Shown in pieces: positions 7,948 through 16,027 of a stretch of DNA of 64,000 bases. Each line of letters opens with the position of its first letter. The first letter of the stretch is position 1. The notes beneath the pieces are model-generated. The model searched no databases and was not told the origin of the DNA. It worked only from the letters and a program-made list of their open reading frames with translations. The DNA comes from Streptomyces decoyicus (GTDB lineage Bacteria > Actinomycetota > Actinomycetes > Streptomycetales > Streptomycetaceae): NCBI RefSeq assembly GCF_019880305.1, contig NZ_CP082301.1:3720001-3784000 (forward strand), written 5' to 3'. Position numbers and translations under genes: made by a program.

Positions 7948-8727
7948 ATGACTGATCATCCCGGGCACCAGGACCCGCCGGACGCCGCTTCCACCGGCGC
8001 CACCGCGCACGAACCTGCCGTGCACGATTCCGACGCGCACGATTCCGCCGCGCACGGCTCCGACGCCGCGGACGCCCGCGCGTTCCGTGAGCTGCTGCGC
8101 GGGCTGCGCGTCTGGGACGTCGAGCTGCCGTCGTTCGACCCGGCAACGGCCCCGGACGAGCCGCTGCCACTGTTCCGGCAGTGGCTGCGGGAGGCCGCCG
8201 AGGCCGGTGTCCCCGAGCCGCACACCATGACGCTGGCCACGGCGGACGCGTCCGGCGCCCCCTCCGTACGGACCCTGATGCTGCACGACGCCGACGAGCG
8301 GGGCTGGCACTTCGCCTCGCACCGCGGCAGCCGTAAGGGCCGCGAGCTGGCCGTGCGGCCGCGGGCGGCGCTCGGCTTCTACTGGCCGGGGGTCGGCCGC
8401 CAGGTGCGTGTCCGGGGGTCGGTGACCGCGGCGGGACCCGAGGAGAGCGCGGCGGATCTGCACCGCCGCTCCACGGGTGCGCTGGCCGCTGGGCTGGTCG
8501 GCCGGCAGAGCGAGGTGCTCGGCTCCACGGAGGAGCTGGCGCGCGCCTCGGACGCCGCATGGGAGCGGGCCCGGCGCGAGCCGGAGGCGCCGGTGCCGAG
8601 CTGGACGCTGTACGTGCTGCGCGCCGAGGAGGTCGAGTTCTTCCAGGGTGATGCGCGGCGCCGCCACATCCGCCTCAACTACCGCTACGCGGGCGGCCGT
8701 TGGGTGCAGGAACTGCTCTGGCCGTGA
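7948..8727 (+). CDS. Pyridoxamine 5'-phosphate oxidase-family protein (PdxH-like)
   Basis: 259 residues. The core from ~residue 65 matches PdxH: PLPLFRQWLREAAEAGVPEPHTMTLATAD, GAPSVRTLMLHDADERGWHFASHRGSRKGREL, LGFYWPGVGRQVRVRGSV, and the C-terminal dimer/FMN block starting VEFFQGDARRRHIRLNYR. The enzyme would oxidise pyridoxamine/pyridoxine 5'-phosphate to pyridoxal phosphate with FMN and O2, or act on an F420/FMN-linked substrate as many actinobacterial relatives do. The N-terminal ~40 residues are a low-complexity His/Asp/Ala extension with an imperfect 15-bp repeat. The ATG at 7948 follows the monooxygenase stop by 1 nt, so the two are co-transcribed and may be translationally coupled. Confidence 0.8.
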   Translation: MTDHPGHQDPPDAASTGATAHEPAVHDSDAHDSAAHGSDAADARAFRELLRGLRVWDVELPSFDPATAPDEPLPLFRQWLREAAEAGVPEPHTMTLATADASGAPSVRTLMLHDADERGWHFASHRGSRKGRELAVRPRAALGFYWPGVGRQVRVRGSVTAAGPEESAADLHRRSTGALAAGLVGRQSEVLGSTEELARASDAAWERARREPEAPVPSWTLYVLRAEEVEFFQGDARRRHIRLNYRYAGGRWVQELLWP

Positions 8728-8787
8728 GGGGCGGCCGGCGCGGGCTCCCCTCACGGGCGGCCGGGGCGGGCGCCGCCCCGCTCGCCC

Positions 8788-9312
8788 TCACAGCTGCTGA
8801 TACATGATGTGCAGCCCCACATAGCCCTTGGTGGGGTGCCGGAAGCCCTCGGGCAGTGTCGTCATGATCTGGAAGCCCAAAGACTGCCAGAGGGCGACCG
8901 CGCCGGTGTTGGTCTCCACGACGGCATTGAACTGCATCGCGCGATAGCCTTCCGCGCGGGCCCACGCCAGTACGTGTTCGCCCAGCGCCCGCCCGACGCC
9001 GCGCCCGCCGTACTGCGGGTCGACCATGAAGCTGGCGCTGGCGATATGCGCGGCGCCGCCCATGTGGTTGGGGTTCATCTTGGCCGTACCGAGCACCGTG
9101 CCGGAGTCGTCGACGGCGACGACCGTACGGCCGGGCGCCGTCAGCATCCACATCTCGCGGGCCGTCGCCTCGTCGATGTCCCGCGGATAGGTGTAGGTCT
9201 CCCCGGCCGCCACGATGGCATGGAGGAAGGGCCAGATGGCGGGCCAGTCGCCCGCGGTCGCCTCACGAATCAGCACGGCCACAGCATCCCGCGGACCCGC
9301 AGGGGCCGCCAC
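8788..9312 (-). CDS. GNAT-family N-acetyltransferase
   Basis: About 174 residues with a single GNAT domain. VLIREATAGDWPAIWPFL forms the beta1-alpha1 start, VVAVDDSGTVLGTAKMNPN beta2-3, the acetyl-CoA pyrophosphate loop is in VDPQYGGRGVGRALGEHVLAWA (Q/RxxGxG/A), and NTGAVALWQSLGFQ is the usual alpha4-beta6 end. It resembles PhiC/PitA-type acetyltransferases. The acceptor substrate cannot be read from sequence. The start is uncertain: GTG at 9312 or a GTG near 9276 just before the conserved LIREAT; neither has a clear ribosome site. Confidence 0.8.
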   Translation of the reverse strand: MAAPAGPRDAVAVLIREATAGDWPAIWPFLHAIVAAGETYTYPRDIDEATAREMWMLTAPGRTVVAVDDSGTVLGTAKMNPNHMGGAAHIASASFMVDPQYGGRGVGRALGEHVLAWARAEGYRAMQFNAVVETNTGAVALWQSLGFQIMTTLPEGFRHPTKGYVGLHIMYQQL

Positions 9313-9426
9313 CGCAATGCGTCGCGGCCCTGAACGGCAAGGTGGGCGCGTGAGCCCAGGATCGGCGCCGGGGCTCAGGGACGGCGACGCGAGGCCCCAG
9401 GGCGGGAACTCAGGGACGCGCCCGCG

Positions 9427-10020
9427 TCACGCGGGCCGGAAAACAGGGATGGCGACCCTCCCGTCCTCGCCTTCGCCCGCGCCTTCGCCTTCACCCTCGC
9501 CCTCGCCCTCGCCCTCGCCCTCGCCCTCGCCCTCGCGACGGAAGTGCACCGCGAGCGGCATCCCGATCCGTAGTTCCGGCTCCGGGCAGTCGGTGATCTC
9601 GGTCATCATCCGGGGGCCTTCGACGAGATCGACCACGGCCGCGACGTACGGGACCCGCTCGCCGAACGGCGGGAGATCGTTACGGTGCACGACGGACCAG
9701 GTGTAGAGGGTGGCGCGGCCGGTGGCCGGCTCCCAGACCACGTCCTCGCTCCAGCAGTACGGGCAGAACTCACGCGGGTAGTGATGGGCCGCACCGCACC
9801 CCTCGCCCCGGCAGCGGCGGAGCAGCAGCCGCCCCTCGGCCGCCGCGGCCCAGTACGGCCTGGTGAAGGCATCCACCTCCGGCAGGTCACCACGCGCCGC
9901 GCTCCGGGCCCCGCTTCGCGCCGCGCTCCGCGGCGCACCCGGCACAGCACCCCGCGCCGCATATGACCCGGCACCCGGCGTCCCCGCCGCCCCGCCCACC
10001 CCGGCCACCCCGGCCATCAC
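9427..10020 (-). CDS. Zn-ribbon/OB-fold protein (DUF35; thiolase/aldolase partner)
   Basis: About 197 residues. The rubredoxin-like zinc ribbon has C-X4-C (CRGEGC) and C-X2-C (CPYC) pairs, followed by the OB-fold core TLYTWSVVHRNDLPPFGERVPYVAAVVDL and MTEITDCPEPELRIGMPLAVHF. DUF35 proteins bind acyl-CoA and form the second subunit of Ltp2-type aldolases and related thiolases (ChsH2, IpfE), so this is the probable partner of the protein at 2631-3815. Two ends are unusual: an Ala/Arg/Gly-rich N-terminal extension of ~45 residues and a (Glu-Gly)n run of ~10 dipeptides from a 6-bp tandem repeat. The start (GTG 10020 or ATG 10017) overlaps the stop of the DoxX-like gene, so the two are translationally coupled. 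Confidence 0.83.
   Translation of the reverse strand: MMAGVAGVGGAAGTPGAGSYAARGAVPGAPRSAARSGARSAARGDLPEVDAFTRPYWAAAAEGRLLLRRCRGEGCGAAHHYPREFCPYCWSEDVVWEPATGRATLYTWSVVHRNDLPPFGERVPYVAAVVDLVEGPRMMTEITDCPEPELRIGMPLAVHFRREGEGEGEGEGEGEGEGEGAGEGEDGRVAIPVFRPA
9465..9537. repeat. Hexanucleotide tandem repeat (CCTCGC)n
   Basis: About 12 units; the right half (9495-9536) is nearly perfect, the left half degenerate. On the minus strand it encodes (Glu-Gly)n near the C-terminus of the DUF35 protein. Slipped-strand changes would stay in frame. Confidence 0.88.
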
Positions 10021-10469
10021 GAGAACACCCCCATCACGTCATCGAGTGACCATGTCTGCCAGCTCATCGTGAACAGGGCGACCAGGGAGATCAGCGCCAT
10101 CATGGCGTTCTGCCCCTGCTCCGCCCAGTCGTGGATCATCAGCACCAGATAGAGCAGGTTGAGCACCAGGCCGGCAACCAGCGCGATCGGGGTGAGGAAC
10201 CCGAGGACGAGGCCGAGCCCGAGGGCCAACTCGGCGTAGACCACGAGGTACGCCATCGCCTTGGGCCGGGGCCGGACGACCGCATCGAAGCCGCTGCGCA
10301 CCACGCGCCAGCGGTGTTTGCCGGCCACATCCCCGGCCCACGCGATGCCCGTACCGCGCTCGAACCAGCCCCTTTTGTCCTTGTGCCGCCAGCTCTCCAG
10401 CCACCACAGGCCGAGGCCGATGCGGAGCACGGCCAGCCACTCGGCCCCACCGAGCCAGATCGTCTGCAT
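10017..10469 (-). CDS. DoxX-like small membrane protein
   Basis: 150 residues from the ATG at 10469, which has GGGAGG 8 nt upstream. The pattern LAVLRIGLGLWWLESWRHK, then ~55 polar residues, then three hydrophobic helices (YLVVYAELALGLGLVLGFL, PIALVAGLVLNLLYLVLMI, AMMALISLVALFTMSW) fits the four-helix DoxX/DoxD-like family of inner-membrane proteins, some of which are quinone-linked subunits or partners of redox enzymes. It is the first gene of a two-gene unit with the DUF35 protein and lies 94 nt downstream of a perfect operator copy, so it belongs to the island regulon. Its biochemical role is unknown. Confidence 0.75.
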   Translation of the reverse strand: MQTIWLGGAEWLAVLRIGLGLWWLESWRHKDKRGWFERGTGIAWAGDVAGKHRWRVVRSGFDAVVRPRPKAMAYLVVYAELALGLGLVLGFLTPIALVAGLVLNLLYLVLMIHDWAEQGQNAMMALISLVALFTMSWQTWSLDDVMGVFS

Positions 10470-10562
10470 CCCGCACACCCTCCCGCTGCCACGCCGGGTG
10501 CCCGGCATCGGCGCGTCCCACCGCACACACCGCGCACACCGGCACACACCTTCCCACCGCTT

Positions 10563-10577
10563 CTGACGGTACGTCAG
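10563..10577. promoter_or_regulatory. Operator O2 (CTGACG-GTA-CGTCAG)
   Basis: A perfect palindrome with 6-bp arms and 3-bp centre, 94 bp before the DoxX-like start on the minus strand and 107 bp before the plus-strand gene at 10684. It is one of the two perfect copies in the window. Confidence 0.85.
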
Positions 10578-10683
10578 TTCAGCCGAAGCAGAGCCTTCGC
10601 GCAAGGGGCCCCTACGCGATCCACCTGCACCCGTCGGCCATGGGCGGCCAATTGCGTCGCGTGGGCGGTGGCCGCTCGTCAGA

Positions 10684-11202
10684 ATGATGACCATGCAGCG
10701 CATCGAGTTCCTGAACTACCCCGCAAGCGGCCAACTGCCGGGCCTCCTATGGGGCATTCGTATCGACGGCACGGATCTGCGCGCGTACACCGCCGACGCC
10801 ACCCGCGACCTCTGGCGACAGGAGCACGAGGAGGAGAGCCCGGCCGAGAACGAACTCTTCCTGCTCCATCAGCACGGCGGCCTCTCGCTCCGGGAGGTCG
10901 GCGACCCCGTACGCCATTTCCTCGGCGACCCCGCCCCGGAGTTCGCCGATCCCCCCACCGGCACCACCCCGGTCCTGGGCTGCTCCTGCGGGGTCTGGGG
11001 CTGCTGGCCCCTGCTGACGATCATCACCGCCACCCCGGAGACCGTCATCTGGTCCTCCTTCCGGCAGCCCTTCCGCAAGGAATGGGGCGAGCTTCCCATG
11101 GGCCCGTACGCCTTCGACCGACCCGCCTACGAGGCCGCACTCGCAGCCCCGGTCCGCGTCACCGAGGACCCCCTGGGGTCGAGCAGCGAGACGATGCCGT
11201 GA
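10684..11202 (+). CDS. Conserved hypothetical protein with CSCGxxxCW motif
   Basis: 172 residues, soluble, acidic, no signal peptide. A central block reads LGCSCGVWGCWPLLTIITATPETVIWSSF, with three Cys, followed by GPYAFDRPAYEAAL. I recall similar hypothetical proteins in other Streptomyces but no assigned function. The Cys pattern C-X-C-X4-C could bind a metal, but this is inference. Start at 10684 (ATG-ATG-ACC-ATG): no strong ribosome site, and initiation at the third ATG (10693) is equally possible. Operator O2 lies upstream between it and the DoxX-like gene, so it may share the regulation. Confidence 0.65.
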   Translation: MMTMQRIEFLNYPASGQLPGLLWGIRIDGTDLRAYTADATRDLWRQEHEEESPAENELFLLHQHGGLSLREVGDPVRHFLGDPAPEFADPPTGTTPVLGCSCGVWGCWPLLTIITATPETVIWSSFRQPFRKEWGELPMGPYAFDRPAYEAALAAPVRVTEDPLGSSSETMP

Positions 11203-11350
11203 CCTGCGCCCCGGCACCATGCCGCATCCGTCGGGCCGAGCAGGGCCGCGCAGCCCGCGGGCCGCGTTGCATGCCGTCCGCACGACTCAGGCGGAGCCCG
11301 GGGCCCTGCAAGCACCGGCTCCCCGCAAGCTTTACCGTGCACGCCCATTC

Positions 11351-11365
11351 CTGACATGCCGTCAG
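11351..11365. promoter_or_regulatory. Operator O3 (CTGACA-TGC-CGTCAG)
   Basis: Palindrome with one mismatched arm position, followed after 9 bp by a second copy (O4). Centres are 24 bp apart, roughly two helical turns, so two repressor dimers could bind the same face. Confidence 0.82.
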
Positions 11366-11374
11366 TTCAGTAAT

Positions 11375-11389
11375 CTGACTATGCGTCAG
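11375..11389. promoter_or_regulatory. Operator O4 (CTGACT-ATG-CGTCAG)
   Basis: Second of the tandem pair before the acyl-CoA synthetase/enoyl-CoA hydratase unit; one arm mismatch. It lies 135 bp before the preferred synthetase start and 9 bp before an alternative in-frame ATG at 11399, which would match the start-proximal position seen for O1. Confidence 0.82.
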
Positions 11390-11524
11390 GTACTGAGAAT
11401 GAGAGGCCTCACACAGGAGCGGGCGTCTGCGATGCTTGGATCGACTCACGGCACCCTCACCACTCACTCCCGGCCGGCCCGCGTCGTGGCCTGTGGGGAG
11501 CAACCACCACACACCGTCCACGGC

Positions 11525-13687
11525 ATGAGTGAACCGCACTCCGGCGACGGCGGACAGGGCGCCGGCGCGGTCGACCGCGATGTCAGCGGGCGCCCGCTGC
11601 ACGCTCCGGTGCCCGACCTGGACCGGTTCTTCCGGCCCGGGTCCGTGGCCGTGATCGGCGCCTCGGACAGCGAGGGCCGGCCCAACACCGGGATCACCCG
11701 CCAGCTGGTCGCCTGGGCGGAGCGCGTCGGCGCCCGGCTCCACCCCGTCAACCCGGGGCGCACCGAGGTCTTCGGGCGGGCCTGCCATGCCACCGTCGCC
11801 GATCTGCCGGAGACCGTGGATCTCGCCGTCCTCCTCGTCGGCGATCCGCTGACGGTCATCGAGCAACTCGCCGAGGCCAAGGTCAAGTTCGCCGTGGCCT
11901 TCGCCTCCGGTTTCGCCGAGACCGGCGAGCGCGGCGCGGCCGCCCAGGCCCGGCTGGCCGAGGCCGTCGAACGCTCCGGGCTGCGGCTGCTCGGACCGAA
12001 CACCAACCTCAACGCCTTCGAGAAGTTCCGCGAGGACCTGGACGGCCCGGCCATCGCCCTGATCACCCAGTCGGGCCACCAGGGCCGCCCCGTCTTCAGC
12101 CTTCAGGAACTGGGCGTCCGTCTCTCGCACTGGGCCCCCACCGGCAACGAAGCGGATCTGGAGACCGCTGATTTTCTCTCCTACTTCGCCACCCGTCCCG
12201 AGGTCGGCGCCATCGCCGCGTATGTGGAAGGCCTCAAGGACGGCCGCAGCTTTCTGCTCGCCGCCGACCGGGCCGCCCGCAACAAGGTGCCCGTCGTCGC
12301 CGTCAAGGTCGGCCGCACCGAGACCGGCGCCCGGACGGCCGCCTCGCACACCGGCAAGCTCACCGGTGCGGACGGCGTCGTGGACGCCGCGATGCGGCAG
12401 TTCGGCGTGATCCGGGTGGACGGGCTCGACGAGCTCCAGGACACCGCTGCGCTGCTGGCCCGCGCCAAAGAGCCCACCGCCGAGGGCGTCGCCGTCTATT
12501 CGATCTCCGGTGGCACCGGCGCGCACTTCTCCGACCTGGCGACCGCGGCGGGGTTGCGGCTGCCCACCCTCGGCGCCGCCAAGCAGGCCGAACTGCACCA
12601 GTGGATACCGGACTACCTCGACGTCGCCAATCCGGTCGACAACGGCGGGCACCCGGTCGGTGACTGGCGCGGCCGTAAGATCATCGACGCGATGCTGGCC
12701 GATCCGTCCATCGGCGTACTGATCTGCCCGATCACCGGGCCCTTCCCGCCCATGAGCGACAAGCTCGCCCAGGATCTGGTGGACGCGGCGGAGCAGACGG
12801 ACAAGCTGGTGTGTGTGGTGTGGGGCTCGCCGGTCGGCACGGAGGACGCCTATCGCGGCACCCTCCTCGGCTCCTCGCGGGTGGCGACCTTCCGCACCTT
12901 CGCCAACTGCATCACGGCCGTACGCGCCTACCTCGACCACCACCGCTTCGCCACCGGCTACCGCTCGCCCTTCGAGGACGCCCCTCGCATACCGTCCCCG
13001 TCCGCGCGCAAGGCCAAGGCCCTGATGCGTCCGGGCCAGCCGCTCAGCGAGCACGCGGCCAAGCAGCTGCTGCGCGCCTACGGCATCCGGGTCCCGCGCG
13101 AACAGCTGGTGACCAGCGCGGCGGCGGCCGTACGGGCGGCGAGCCTGGTCGGCTACCCCGTGGTCATGAAGGCCTCGGGCCCCCAGCTGGCGCACAAGAG
13201 CGAACTCGGCCTGGTCAAGGTCCAGCTGACCTCGGCCAGCCAGGTCAGGGACGCCTACCGGGAACTCACCGACATCGCCCGTTACGAGGACGTCCCGCTG
13301 GACGGCGTACTGGTCTGCCAGATGATCGAGCGGGGTGTCGAAATGGTCGTCGGCATCACCCACGACAGCCTCTTCGGCCCGACCGTGACCGTCGGCCTCG
13401 GCGGGGTGCTCGTGGAGGTGCTCCAGGACGTCGCGGTGGGTATCCCGCCCTTCGGTGAGGACCAGGCCCGCGCGATGCTCGACGAACTCCGCGGCCGCGC
13501 CCTGCTGGACGGCGTACGCGGCGCACCGCCCGCGGATGTGGATGCGCTGGTCGAGGTCGTGCTCAGGGTGCAGCGGATGGCACTCGAACTCGACGGCGAA
13601 CTGGCCGAGTTGGACATCAATCCGCTGGTGGTCCTGCCCCGCGGAGAGGGCGCCGTGGCCCTCGACGCGCTCGCCATCTGCCCTTGA
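11525..13687 (+). CDS. Acyl-CoA synthetase, ADP-forming (fused acetate-CoA ligase family)
   Basis: 720 residues. Order: CoA-binding Rossmann domain (FFRPGSVAVIGASDSEG near residue 40), two succinyl-CoA-ligase-like domains with the phosphohistidine segment AASHTGKLTGAD, then a C-terminal ATP-grasp domain (LSEHAAKQLLRAYGIRVP, YPVVMKASGPQLAHKSELG, ELDINPLVVL). It would activate a carboxylic acid as its CoA thioester with ATP, giving ADP and phosphate, by way of a phosphorylated His. Substrates in this family range from acetate to aromatic acids. It sits 22 nt before an enoyl-CoA hydratase in one unit behind tandem operators. The start is uncertain (11399, 11432 and 11525 are in frame); 11525 gives the usual N-terminus. 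Confidence 0.87.
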   Translation: MSEPHSGDGGQGAGAVDRDVSGRPLHAPVPDLDRFFRPGSVAVIGASDSEGRPNTGITRQLVAWAERVGARLHPVNPGRTEVFGRACHATVADLPETVDLAVLLVGDPLTVIEQLAEAKVKFAVAFASGFAETGERGAAAQARLAEAVERSGLRLLGPNTNLNAFEKFREDLDGPAIALITQSGHQGRPVFSLQELGVRLSHWAPTGNEADLETADFLSYFATRPEVGAIAAYVEGLKDGRSFLLAADRAARNKVPVVAVKVGRTETGARTAASHTGKLTGADGVVDAAMRQFGVIRVDGLDELQDTAALLARAKEPTAEGVAVYSISGGTGAHFSDLATAAGLRLPTLGAAKQAELHQWIPDYLDVANPVDNGGHPVGDWRGRKIIDAMLADPSIGVLICPITGPFPPMSDKLAQDLVDAAEQTDKLVCVVWGSPVGTEDAYRGTLLGSSRVATFRTFANCITAVRAYLDHHRFATGYRSPFEDAPRIPSPSARKAKALMRPGQPLSEHAAKQLLRAYGIRVPREQLVTSAAAAVRAASLVGYPVVMKASGPQLAHKSELGLVKVQLTSASQVRDAYRELTDIARYEDVPLDGVLVCQMIERGVEMVVGITHDSLFGPTVTVGLGGVLVEVLQDVAVGIPPFGEDQARAMLDELRGRALLDGVRGAPPADVDALVEVVLRVQRMALELDGELAELDINPLVVLPRGEGAVALDALAICP

Positions 13688-13709
13688 CACCCCTGGGAGC
13701 CGCTCCCCC

Positions 13710-14678
13710 ATGACACCCTCACCGTCCCCCCGTTCCGATCCCCCGGCCGCCAGGCCGGAGAGCCCTGTCACGCCCGTCGGGCCTGTCACGCCCGCCCGCC
13801 CCGGCGAGCTCAGCAAGCCCGGCAAGCGCGGCCAGCCCGTAGACGGCGCCGCGCGTCCGCGTCCCGATGCCCCCGGCCCCGCGGACTCCGTCCCTTCATT
13901 GGTACTGCACGCCACTGACAACGGCGTCTCGTGGATCACCCTCAACCGGCCGGAGGCGATGAACGCCGTCACGTGGGAGCAGCGCGAGCGCCTCATCGGC
14001 CTGCTCGCCGACGCCTCGGCCGACCCGGACGTACGGGCTGTCGTCATCACCGCGACCGGCAGGGGCTTCTGTGCGGGGGCCGATCTGCGCGGATCGCCGT
14101 CGGCGGGGGAACGGGTCGCCGGTGACGTCGCCCGGATGATCCGAGGCGGCGCCCAGCGGCTGATCACGGCGGTGCTGGACTGCGAGAAGCCGGTCGTCGC
14201 CGCCGTCAACGGCACCGCGGCCGGGATCGGCGCCCACCTCGCGCTCGCCTGCGACCTGGTGCTGGCGGCCGAATCGGCCCGTTTCATCGAGGTGTTCGTA
14301 CGCCGCGGGCTGGTCCCGGACGGCGGCGGTGCCTACCTCCTGCCGCGGCTGATCGGCCCGCAGCGCGCCAAGGAGCTGATGTTCTTCGGCGACGCGGTCC
14401 CGGCCGCCGAGGCGGCGCGATGGGGTCTCGTCAACCGGGTCGTCCCGGACGGCGAGCTGGCGAAGACGGCCAGGGAGTGGGCGGAGCGGCTGGCGGCCGG
14501 CCCGACCCGCGCACTGGCCCTGACCAAACAGCTGGTCAACGCCTCGCTCGACACCGACCGCGGCACGGCCTTCACTGCCGAGGCCGCCGCCCAGGAGATC
14601 AATATGACGACGGCGGACGCGCAGGAGGGGGTCTCCTCGTTCGTGGAGCGCCGAACACCGACGTACCGGGGACGATGA
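13710..14678 (+). CDS. Enoyl-CoA hydratase/isomerase family protein (crotonase)
   Basis: 322 residues; the catalytic crotonase fold begins at ~residue 65 after a Pro/Ser-rich extension. Motifs: NGVSWITLNRPEAMNAV, the oxyanion-hole segment TGRGFCAGADLRG, and the second oxyanion block VAAVNGTAAGIGAHLALACDLVLAAESARF with RRGLVPDGGGAYLLPRLIG. The position of the second active-site Glu of hydratases is occupied in VRRGLVPDGG by Asp/Gly, so hydratase versus isomerase activity is open. GGGAG lies ~10 nt before the ATG. It is co-transcribed with the ADP-forming synthetase, giving activation plus a beta-oxidation step in one operon. Confidence 0.85.
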   Translation: MTPSPSPRSDPPAARPESPVTPVGPVTPARPGELSKPGKRGQPVDGAARPRPDAPGPADSVPSLVLHATDNGVSWITLNRPEAMNAVTWEQRERLIGLLADASADPDVRAVVITATGRGFCAGADLRGSPSAGERVAGDVARMIRGGAQRLITAVLDCEKPVVAAVNGTAAGIGAHLALACDLVLAAESARFIEVFVRRGLVPDGGGAYLLPRLIGPQRAKELMFFGDAVPAAEAARWGLVNRVVPDGELAKTAREWAERLAAGPTRALALTKQLVNASLDTDRGTAFTAEAAAQEINMTTADAQEGVSSFVERRTPTYRGR

Positions 14679-14704
14679 CCCGAGCCGGACGCACCGGGGA
14701 CGGC

Positions 14705-14749
14705 GAACCGAACCGGACCGAACCGAACCGGACCGGACCGGACCGGACC
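14705..14749. repeat. Pentanucleotide tandem repeat (GRACC)n
   Basis: Nine units of GAACC or GGACC between the convergent hydratase and membrane-protein genes. The 5-bp period is not a codon multiple and no gene covers it. It is a likely variable-number locus. Confidence 0.85.
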
Positions 14750-14798
14750 CGCCCCGAGCCGGGCCCACCGGGCCCCCACCACCCCACTCCCCCCTACT

Positions 14799-15452
14799 TC
14801 ACCCCTCAGCGCACTCCGGCACCTCCCGGGTGTTCCGCGTCCGCACCCCCGGTAGCCATCCCTGCACCCCCAGCCCGCTGGTGACCAGATACCAGCGGGT
14901 GGAGGTGATGCCCGCTTCGTCGCGGACCATCCGGCCGTCGGTCACCACACAGCGCGCGGCCAGGCCGTCGCCATGCCAGACCCGGCCGGCGGCGTTGCCG
15001 CGCGCGGCGTACTGGGCGCGCGGGTCCTTTGCCAGCCGCAGGGCGCACTCCAGGGAGCGGCCGGTGCGGCAGGCCTGTTCGCTGTTGTAGACCGTGATCT
15101 TCACCGTGCGGGACGGGCCCGCCGGCTGCACGGAGACGGGCCCGGGGCGCACCAGCCACCACACCCCCAGCGCCACCGCGGCCACCGTCGCCGCCACCAC
15201 GAGCGCGACCGTGTACGGCCGGGGCAGGGCGGCCAGGGAGGGCGCCGGTGCGGGGCCGGACTCCCTGATGCGGCCCCACAGGCCGGGCGGGGTCTCGATC
15301 TGTTCGTCCGCGAGCCGTAGCCGTGCGCGCAGCAGCGCCTCGGCATCGTCCCCGGCGCCGTCGCCGCGGCCACCGCCGACGTCCCGGCCGCAGCCGCCCG
15401 TTCCGCCCGCACCGCCGTCGTAGCGTGGCCCCACACCCACCGTGCCGCTCAC
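14799..15452 (-). CDS. Single-pass membrane protein, putative anti-sigma partner
   Basis: 217 residues. A Gly-rich N-terminus of ~35 residues, a short acidic helix (DDAEALLRARLRLADEQIETPPGLWGRI), one transmembrane helix at ~82-102 (VALVVAATVAAVALGVWWLV), then an extracytoplasmic domain with three Cys, SRTVKITVYNSEQACRTG to WLPGVRTRN. The GTG start overlaps the sigma-factor stop by 4 nt (GTGA) and has GGGAGG inside the sigma gene, so the two are translationally coupled. That arrangement and topology are typical of membrane anti-sigma factors, but no zinc-binding HXXXCXXC anti-sigma motif is visible. Function is inferred from context only. Confidence 0.7.
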   Translation of the reverse strand: MSGTVGVGPRYDGGAGGTGGCGRDVGGGRGDGAGDDAEALLRARLRLADEQIETPPGLWGRIRESGPAPAPSLAALPRPYTVALVVAATVAAVALGVWWLVRPGPVSVQPAGPSRTVKITVYNSEQACRTGRSLECALRLAKDPRAQYAARGNAAGRVWHGDGLAARCVVTDGRMVRDEAGITSTRWYLVTSGLGVQGWLPGVRTRNTREVPECAEG

Positions 15453-16027
15453 CTCCCGGCCTGCCCGTGCTCCGATTCAACGAGGTAGGCGCGCAGCCTG
15501 TCCAACGCACGGGCGCGATGGCGGGCGGCGGTGCCACGATGCACTTTCATGATCTTTGCGGCCTGGTCGATGGTGTAGCCGTCGAGGTCGACGAGGATGA
15601 CGATGCCGGCCTGCCGGTGCGACAACTTCCCCAGCAGGCGCACCGCTTCGATCTCGGCCTGCCGCCGCTCCACCCCGCCGTCCCAGCCACCGCCCGCAAC
15701 ACCGGGCCCCGCGCCGCCGCCCGCCCCGGCGTCCTCGACGCCGTCCATACCGTCGACCAGCACCTGGCGGCGGTCCTTGCGGTAGGCATCGCGGGCGACG
15801 TTGAGCACGGCGGTGAAGGCGTAGGCGTACGGCTCCGGATGGGCGAGGAAGCGCTGCGGACGGGCCGCGAGTCTGAGATACGCCTCATGCACCACGTCCT
15901 CCGCGGACTGTCTGGATCCGGCCAGCATCACCGCCCTCCGGTAGAGCCGGGGCAACAGCCCGCAGAAGACCTCGTCGAAGGTGGGTGACGCGGCAGACGA
16001 AGCTGACGACGATGTCGCATCGGCCAT
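15449..16027 (-). CDS. ECF-type RNA polymerase sigma factor (SigE-like)
   Basis: 192 residues from the ATG at 16027. Region 2 is FDEVFCGLLPRLYRRAVMLAGSRQSAEDVVHEAYLRL, with the polymerase-binding and -10 recognition helices; region 4 is RLLGKLSHRQAGIVILVDLDGYTIDQAAKIMKVHRGTAARHRARALDRLRAYL, a helix-turn-helix for the -35 element. A Gly/Ala linker joins them. It is co-transcribed with the membrane protein at 14799-15452, which may hold it inactive. The signal and target promoters are unknown. It lacks the island operator. Confidence 0.85.
   Translation of the reverse strand: MADATSSSASSAASPTFDEVFCGLLPRLYRRAVMLAGSRQSAEDVVHEAYLRLAARPQRFLAHPEPYAYAFTAVLNVARDAYRKDRRQVLVDGMDGVEDAGAGGGAGPGVAGGGWDGGVERRQAEIEAVRLLGKLSHRQAGIVILVDLDGYTIDQAAKIMKVHRGTAARHRARALDRLRAYLVESEHGQAGR

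Larger units (their letters stand above)
11203..11524. other. Promoter region of the acyl-CoA synthetase gene
   Basis: About 320 bp before the preferred acs start. It contains two operator copies (11351-11389). In-frame ATG codons at 11399 and 11432 could extend the synthetase N-terminus; AGGAG at 11415-11419 precedes the second. No other gene is seen. Confidence 0.5.

Noticed and set aside
11159..14287. Open frame of 1042 codons on the minus strand
   Set aside because: It is antisense to the acyl-CoA synthetase and crotonase genes, which have clear family motifs; its composition is that of a GC-rich shadow frame.
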